From NCBI GenBank assembly GCA_002292185.1, contig DBBL01000036.1, positions 1,179 through 7,332 on the forward strand: DNA of 6,154 bases, written 5' to 3'. Both the position numbers and the translations under genes were made by a program. Under the pieces are notes generated by a model. The model saw nothing but the letters and a program-made list of their open reading frames with translations, had not been told where the DNA came from and did not search any database. Source of the DNA: Akkermansiaceae bacterium UBA985. GTDB lineage: Bacteria > Verrucomicrobiota > Verrucomicrobiia > Verrucomicrobiales > Akkermansiaceae. Below, piece after piece: positions 1 through 4,400 of this stretch. The first letter of the stretch is position 1; every line of letters starts with the position of its first letter.

Positions 1-297
1 ATGATAATACACAGGCAGCTCAATGAGTTTCCCCTCAGATTTTTCTGCAATGACGCTGCGACTAATCATATCTAACAGTCCATCGCCAAACTCTTCGAGC
101 TTGATCCTTGGTGAATGAACCTGCACCAGAATCGATGTATAGGACGCTGTTACTTCACAAACCTCTTGATACTCCGCCTTGATGCGACGAGCCACCTCTC
201 CGATCAACGGCGCCTGTTTGACATCAATCTCGTCTCCAAAATAAAGCATAAGACTCGTTTCGGAAACAGGCGTCCAGTTAACCTTCATCCCCATCAT
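1..297 (-). CDS. pxpB: 5-oxoprolinase subunit PxpB (KipI family), N-terminal part
   Basis: Reading the minus strand from the ATG at 297 gives 99 codons without a stop, cut by the left window edge. The translation begins MMGMKVNWTPVSETSLMLYF and continues with a GDEID motif, an ASYTSILVQV stretch and finally IELPVYYH. This is the layout of the N-terminal half of PxpB/KipI proteins: a TALLVEFGD-like strand, a Y-[RT]-S-[IL]-LV strand, then the conserved IEIPVxYGG block that leads into the C-terminal cyclophilin-like domain, which is off the window. In characterised bacteria PxpB works with PxpA and PxpC as a cytosolic ATP-dependent 5-oxoprolinase. The ATG overlaps the pxpA stop as ATGA, so translational coupling is likely. 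Two further in-frame ATGs (294 and 288) are possible starts, and no clear ribosome binding site separates them. The family call rests on these motifs and on the neighbour. Confidence 0.88.
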   Translation of the reverse strand, partial: MMGMKVNWTPVSETSLMLYFGDEIDVKQAPLIGEVARRIKAEYQEVCEVTASYTSILVQVHSPRIKLEEFGDGLLDMISRSVIAEKSEGKLIELPVYYH

Positions 298-1010
298 GAC
301 TTAAGTGCTAAGTGAATCTGCTTCGCCGCTTCCACCGAGGCCTGGTTGTCGCCATGCACACAGATGGTATCAGCAGCGATCGCGATGACTTTACCGCAAT
401 GGCTGGTGACACTCCCCTCGTGGGCAAGCTGCATGACCTGCTCAAGCATACGCCCTGAGTCACTATAAACCGCGCCCCGCTCGGCACGGTCCAACAGCGT
501 GCCCTGCGCCGTATAGGCACGGTCCGCGAAGGCTTCAAAAAGCAAGGGCACGCCATGCCTGCCAGCCAGACCTCGGTCGAGGGCATCATGCTCGCGGGCC
601 ATGATCATCAAAGCTGGGGAATGAGGCAGCCAAGCCACCGCTTTCAATATAGCTTCATACACCTCCTGACGCGCCATCATATCATGATAGAGTGCCCCGT
701 GGGGTTTGACATACTGCAGCTTGGCTCCTGCCCGCTGGCAAATGGAATCCAAGGCTTCCACTTGCTCAATCACAAGACGGGTAAGCTCAGCAGATGAGAG
801 CTCCATCGACTTTCGCCCAAAGCCCTCACGGTCCGGATATCCTGGGTGCGCACCGACTGCTACCCCGTAACTCATAGCAAGATCAACAGCCTCTGCCATC
901 TCCTCTGGCCCACCTGCATGGGCTCCACAGGCAACGTTAGCCATCTCGATCCAACGAAACAATGACTCGTCATCACCCACGCCCTCACCCACATCCGCAT
1001 TCAACTTCAT
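294..1010 (-). CDS. pxpA: 5-oxoprolinase subunit PxpA (LamB/YcsF family)
   Basis: A complete 238-residue protein, close to the roughly 245 residues usual for the family. It starts MKLNADVGEG, the typical PxpA N-terminus. Family blocks follow in order: NVACGAHAGG (about 25-34), VGAHPGYPDREGFGR (about 52-66), VKPHGALY (about 101-108), FADRAYTAQGTL (near 160) and CVHGDN (about 217-222). The conserved Asp, His and Lys residues of these blocks are all present, so the gene looks intact. PxpA is a subunit of the cytosolic PxpABC enzyme, which hydrolyses 5-oxo-L-proline to glutamate using ATP. I chose the ATG at 1010 because it puts the conserved MKLNADVGEG at residue 1. A TTG at 1019 would add only three residues. 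The upstream bases TTGGGGCCG hold a G-run but no convincing, well-spaced Shine-Dalgarno. The stop overlaps the pxpB ATG, so the two genes form an operon. Confidence 0.95.
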   Translation of the reverse strand: MKLNADVGEGVGDDESLFRWIEMANVACGAHAGGPEEMAEAVDLAMSYGVAVGAHPGYPDREGFGRKSMELSSAELTRLVIEQVEALDSICQRAGAKLQYVKPHGALYHDMMARQEVYEAILKAVAWLPHSPALMIMAREHDALDRGLAGRHGVPLLFEAFADRAYTAQGTLLDRAERGAVYSDSGRMLEQVMQLAHEGSVTSHCGKVIAIAADTICVHGDNQASVEAAKQIHLALKS

Positions 1011-1077
1011 CGGCCCCAATATGTCGTAGATAAACGCATCTATGAAGCCTTGTTTTTAGTAGCCACATTTCACTTAA

Positions 1078-1093
1078 GATTCCTGTAGGAATC
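1078..1093. promoter_or_regulatory. 16-base inverted repeat, candidate operator or small hairpin upstream of pxpA
   Basis: GATTCCTGTAGGAATC is a perfect inverted repeat with two 7-base arms around a 2-base centre. It lies 68-83 bases upstream of the pxpA ATG, where a regulator could bind near the promoter of the minus-strand operon. The two-base centre is too tight for a good RNA hairpin loop, which favours a protein-binding DNA site. There is no T-run next to it, so it is not a terminator. The regulator is unknown, and an arm length of 7 can also arise by chance. Confidence 0.4.
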
Positions 1094-1157
1094 GCGCTCA
1101 AAACCAAGCAGAAATTCGAAAAAAAAAGCCCGGGAAACCTTTCTCATGCCGCTATTA

Positions 1158-1170
1158 ATTTCGGCGAAAT
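1158..1170. promoter_or_regulatory. 13-base inverted repeat ATTTCGGCGAAAT, possible operator
   Basis: Two 6-base arms, ATTTCG and CGAAAT, flank a single central G in the middle of the divergent intergenic region. The position is about 165 bases upstream of the plus-strand start and about 150 bases upstream of the pxpA start. It could serve either gene. It is short enough to be chance, and no regulator is suggested. Confidence 0.25.
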
Positions 1171-1206
1171 ACGACATGACTTTTTAGGTATAGATTGCCA
1201 CACAGC

Positions 1207-1235
1207 TTGAAAAGCTAACTCCAGCTTACTATCCT
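1207..1235 (+). promoter_or_regulatory. weak sigma-70-like promoter candidate for the giant CDS
   Basis: TTGAAA (1207-1212) is separated by 17 bases from TATCCT (1230-1235). The first matches the -35 consensus at five of six bases, the second the -10 consensus at four of six. It would give a leader of about 90 bases before the ATG at 1334. The -35 part sits inside a small 5-base-arm inverted repeat, AGCTTGAAAAGCT (1204-1216). In A+T-rich DNA such a match is common, so this is only a candidate. Confidence 0.2.
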
Positions 1236-1333
1236 AAACCGAGGAATATAAAGCCTGCTTATTTTGTCTTTTTAGAAAAATCTTCGTCCTGTTAGCTGCT
1301 TGAAATAAGCTTAGGTAAGATAATTTTTCCCGA

Positions 1334-1423
1334 ATGCCTCATTCCTCACCTCTCTTAAAAAATACTTTCCTGGCGCTTGTCCTTAGTGCGCTAGCTCTCT
1401 TCAGCACTCAGGAGCTTCACGCG
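1334..1423 (+). other. Sec signal peptide of the giant protein
   Basis: Residues 1-30 show a short n-region with one lysine (K9), a hydrophobic core TFLALVLSALALF (11-23) and a polar c-region ending in LHA before AINF. Cleavage is likely after A30, or one residue later after A31. There is no cysteine at the cleavage point, so it is not a lipoprotein, and no twin arginine, so it is not a Tat signal. Confidence 0.88.
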
Positions 1424-4400
1424 GCCATTAATTTTAATTCGAGTGGGTTACAGGGTGAATCCTTGAACAATCCAACGTCTTTACAGTTCGGCCCGGATGG
1501 GCGCCTTTACGTATCTCAGCAGGACGGCACTATTTTTGTATACACCATCAGCAGGCAGGGTTCCAATAACTATGTCGTAACCAATGTAGAGACGATTCTC
1601 TTGGTTAAAAACATGCTCAACCACAATGACGATGGCACTATAAACGCTGGGCTAGGCAAACGTCAGGTTACAGGCATCCTGCTCTCAGGAACTGCTCAGC
1701 AACCTGTATTGTACGTTTCCTCGAGTGACCCTCGAGAGGGGGGGCCAAGCGGGGATCTAAACTTAGATACTAACTCTGGGGTCATTTCTCGATTAATTTG
1801 GAACGGCAACGGTTGGGATAAAGTTGACTTGGTTCGCGGACTTCCACGCTCAGAGGAAAACCACTCGGTCAATGGCATGCAGTTAGATGAGTCAAGTAAC
1901 ACACTTTACTTGGCTGTTGGCGGTAGCACCAACGCGGGCTCCCCTTCGCAGAATTTCGCGTCATTGACTGAGTATGCTTACTCGTGTGCGATTCTCTCCA
2001 TTGATCTAGATGCAATTGACGCTATGCCGACACAGACTGATTTTGGCGGGTTAGCTTTTTATAAATATGATCTGCCTACACTTGATGATCCAGATCGTGA
2101 AACATCATCTGACCTCAATGATCCTTGGGGCGGGAATGATGGACTCAATCAAGCAAAGCTTGTTGTTGACGGGCCCGTACAAATTTATGCCTCAGGTTTC
2201 CGCAATGCCTATGACTTTCTAATCACGCGTTTACCCGGCAAAGAAGGACGGATGTATACCGTGGATAATGGACCCAATGGCGGCTGGGGCGGACACCCTG
2301 ATGGTGAAGGCCCCCCTGTTGATGGAGTATCTAATGCTACCAACCAATATCTAATAGGGGAACCAGGATCAAACGGTCCGGGCACAGGTGGAGATGCTAA
2401 AGTAAACAACAAAGATAATCTACACTTTGTCACGGAGGGTTTTTACGGAGGTCACCCCACACCCATACGAGCCAACCCCTCTAGTGCAGGCCTCTACACC
2501 AATGATACAGATACTGCGTCACAAGGAACATGGCGAACGCAAGCCTCGGACCTTCCCATTGATTGGCCTCCTGTGCCACCAAGCATGGTCAACCCTCTTG
2601 AAGGCGACTACCTGCAACCAGGAGTAGATGACAATGCCCTAGCCACTTTTGGATCATCTACCAATGGCATCGCGGAATACACAGCTTCCAACTTTGCCGG
2701 TGAACTTCAAGGCGATCTGATTCTCGCTAGTTTCGGCGGTAATCTGGAGCGCATACAGCTTAATGCCACAGGGGATGAAGCAACGAACGTATCGACCTTT
2801 GCCAGCAACTTCGGCTCCCTTCCTCTGGACGTCGTCGCTCAAGGAGACGACGAGCCCTTTCCCGGAACAATTTGGGCGGCAACCTACGGAAGTGACAACA
2901 TCTCCATTTTTGAACCTGCCGACTACGATGGTGGTAACGATTTTGTCTGCAACGGAGTTTATGATTTTAATATCGATGAGGATGGGGATGGCTATTCCAA
3001 TGCTGAGGAAATTGATAATGGCACCAATCCTTGTTCGGCTTCGGATGTGCCAGCTGATTTTGACCGAGACATTGTATCAGACCTCTATGACCTTGATGAT
3101 GACAATGATGGCATATTAGATACTCAAGACCCGTATCCACAAGACAAGTATAATGGTCGCTCGACATCAATCCCCCTCGATTACCCGATGCTCAATGGAG
3201 ATCCTGGAACAGGATTTTATGGATTAGGTTTCACAGGCTTAATGAGCAACGGGACTGATGATTATTTGGCACTTCTGAGAGACGAGCTTCTAATCCCTGG
3301 CGGCACTGCTGGCGTATTAACCATTGATGGCGTGACTCAAACCAGTGCTTTCGAAGGTCAAAATAATCAAGAAAATGCCTTACAATTCGGCATTGATGTG
3401 AACTCCACCTCGGGCGCATTCTTAATCCATGTGCGTATGGCTGGCGATGTATTCGGAAGCATCATCCCCACGGATGGGCGCTCAGCTGGTGCTTACATCG
3501 GCACCGGAGATCAGGATAATTATTTAATGTTTGCTGCAGTGGCTACCAGCAGCGGTCCAGAGCTAACCCTAGTGCATGAAAATAATGCGGTCGCTGAAAC
3601 GCTCACCCCCTTGCCCAATATCACTAGCCTCACACAGCTGGTAAACCTCAACCTCTTTTTCCTAGTCGATCCGGGGCTCGGCACTGTGCAGCCACAATAC
3701 AGCATTGATGGCGGCCCTGTGACCAACCTGGGCGCCCCCATTCCCTTGTCAGGCAACTTACTTAGCACACTGCAGGGCACCGATGCTTTGGCTGTTGGCG
3801 TGATTGCTAGCGCCACTAATGACGACGGAGATTTTACAGCGCAATGGGACTTCATTGATGTCACACCCGTGGCCTCAGATGCCTTAGGTGATTGGAACAA
3901 TCTTGCCCCAGCTGAACCCGCCCCACCGAGTTGTGAATGCCACGAAAATGCCTACGTCAAGGCGGGCAATAAATATTATCTTATCGGTGGGCGTGGAGAT
4001 GGTCGTTCGGTGCAAATATATGATCCCGTGGTCAGTACCTGGTCCTCTGGAGCTTCCTTGCCAATTCAAATGCATCACTTTCAAGCCGTTGAATCAGACG
4101 GCTTGATTTATGTTGTCGGTGCGTGGACGGGAGAATTCCCTAATGAGCAAAACCTCGATACTGTTTATATCTACAATCCGGCTATCGATTCATGGCGCGT
4201 TGGACCTGCTATTCCCGGGGACCGTAATCGCGGCTCGACGGGAGCTATCGCCTACAAAGGTAAGATCTATGTCGTTGCAGGCAATGATGGTGGTCACAAC
4301 ACTGGGGCAACACTGGTTTCATGGTTCGATGAGTTTGATCCTGCCACGGGTACTTGGACTCAGCTAGCTGATGCCCCTCGTGGACGTGACCACTTCCAAG

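Larger units (their letters stand above)
1011..1333. promoter_or_regulatory. divergent intergenic region between pxpA and the giant secreted protein gene
   Basis: These 323 bases separate two genes transcribed away from each other, so they should carry both promoters and no terminator is expected. The stretch is A+T-rich compared with its neighbours and has an A-run at 1119-1127. Two short perfect inverted repeats and one weak promoter-like pair are listed separately. I found no convincing -10/-35 pair for the pxpA side. Very short frames exist, but none has a ribosome binding site or a recognisable product. Confidence 0.6.

Noticed and set aside
115..797. Plus-strand frames over pxpB and pxpA (115-315 and 555-797)
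   Set aside because: Both are antisense to genes with strong family motifs and show no ribosome binding site or family resemblance.
1119..1137. A-run followed by GCCCGGGA, terminator-like on the minus strand
   Set aside because: CCCGGG is a palindrome with no loop, so it cannot form a stem-loop, and the site lies between divergent genes where no transcript needs to end.
1146..1187. 13-codon plus-strand leader-like frame (ATG at 1146, TAG at 1185)
   Set aside because: It has no ribosome binding site, no run of a regulatory amino acid and no attenuator-like hairpin after it; frames this short occur by chance.
2763..3119. 118-codon plus-strand frame overlapping the giant gene
   Set aside because: It lies in another frame of the long coding sequence and its methionine- and leucine-rich translation is the shadow of the GAT-rich acidic repeat codons; no domain is recognisable.
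2969..3145. Dockerin domain, hinting at a cellulosome
   Set aside because: Only the DxDxDG loops fit. The two matched helix-loop units of a dockerin are missing, and the DLDDDNDG pattern fits thrombospondin type 3 repeats better.
3520..3900. 126-codon minus-strand frame
   Set aside because: Antisense shadow of the LamG-like region; no start signal, no recognisable family, and the plus-strand frame over it is clearly coding.
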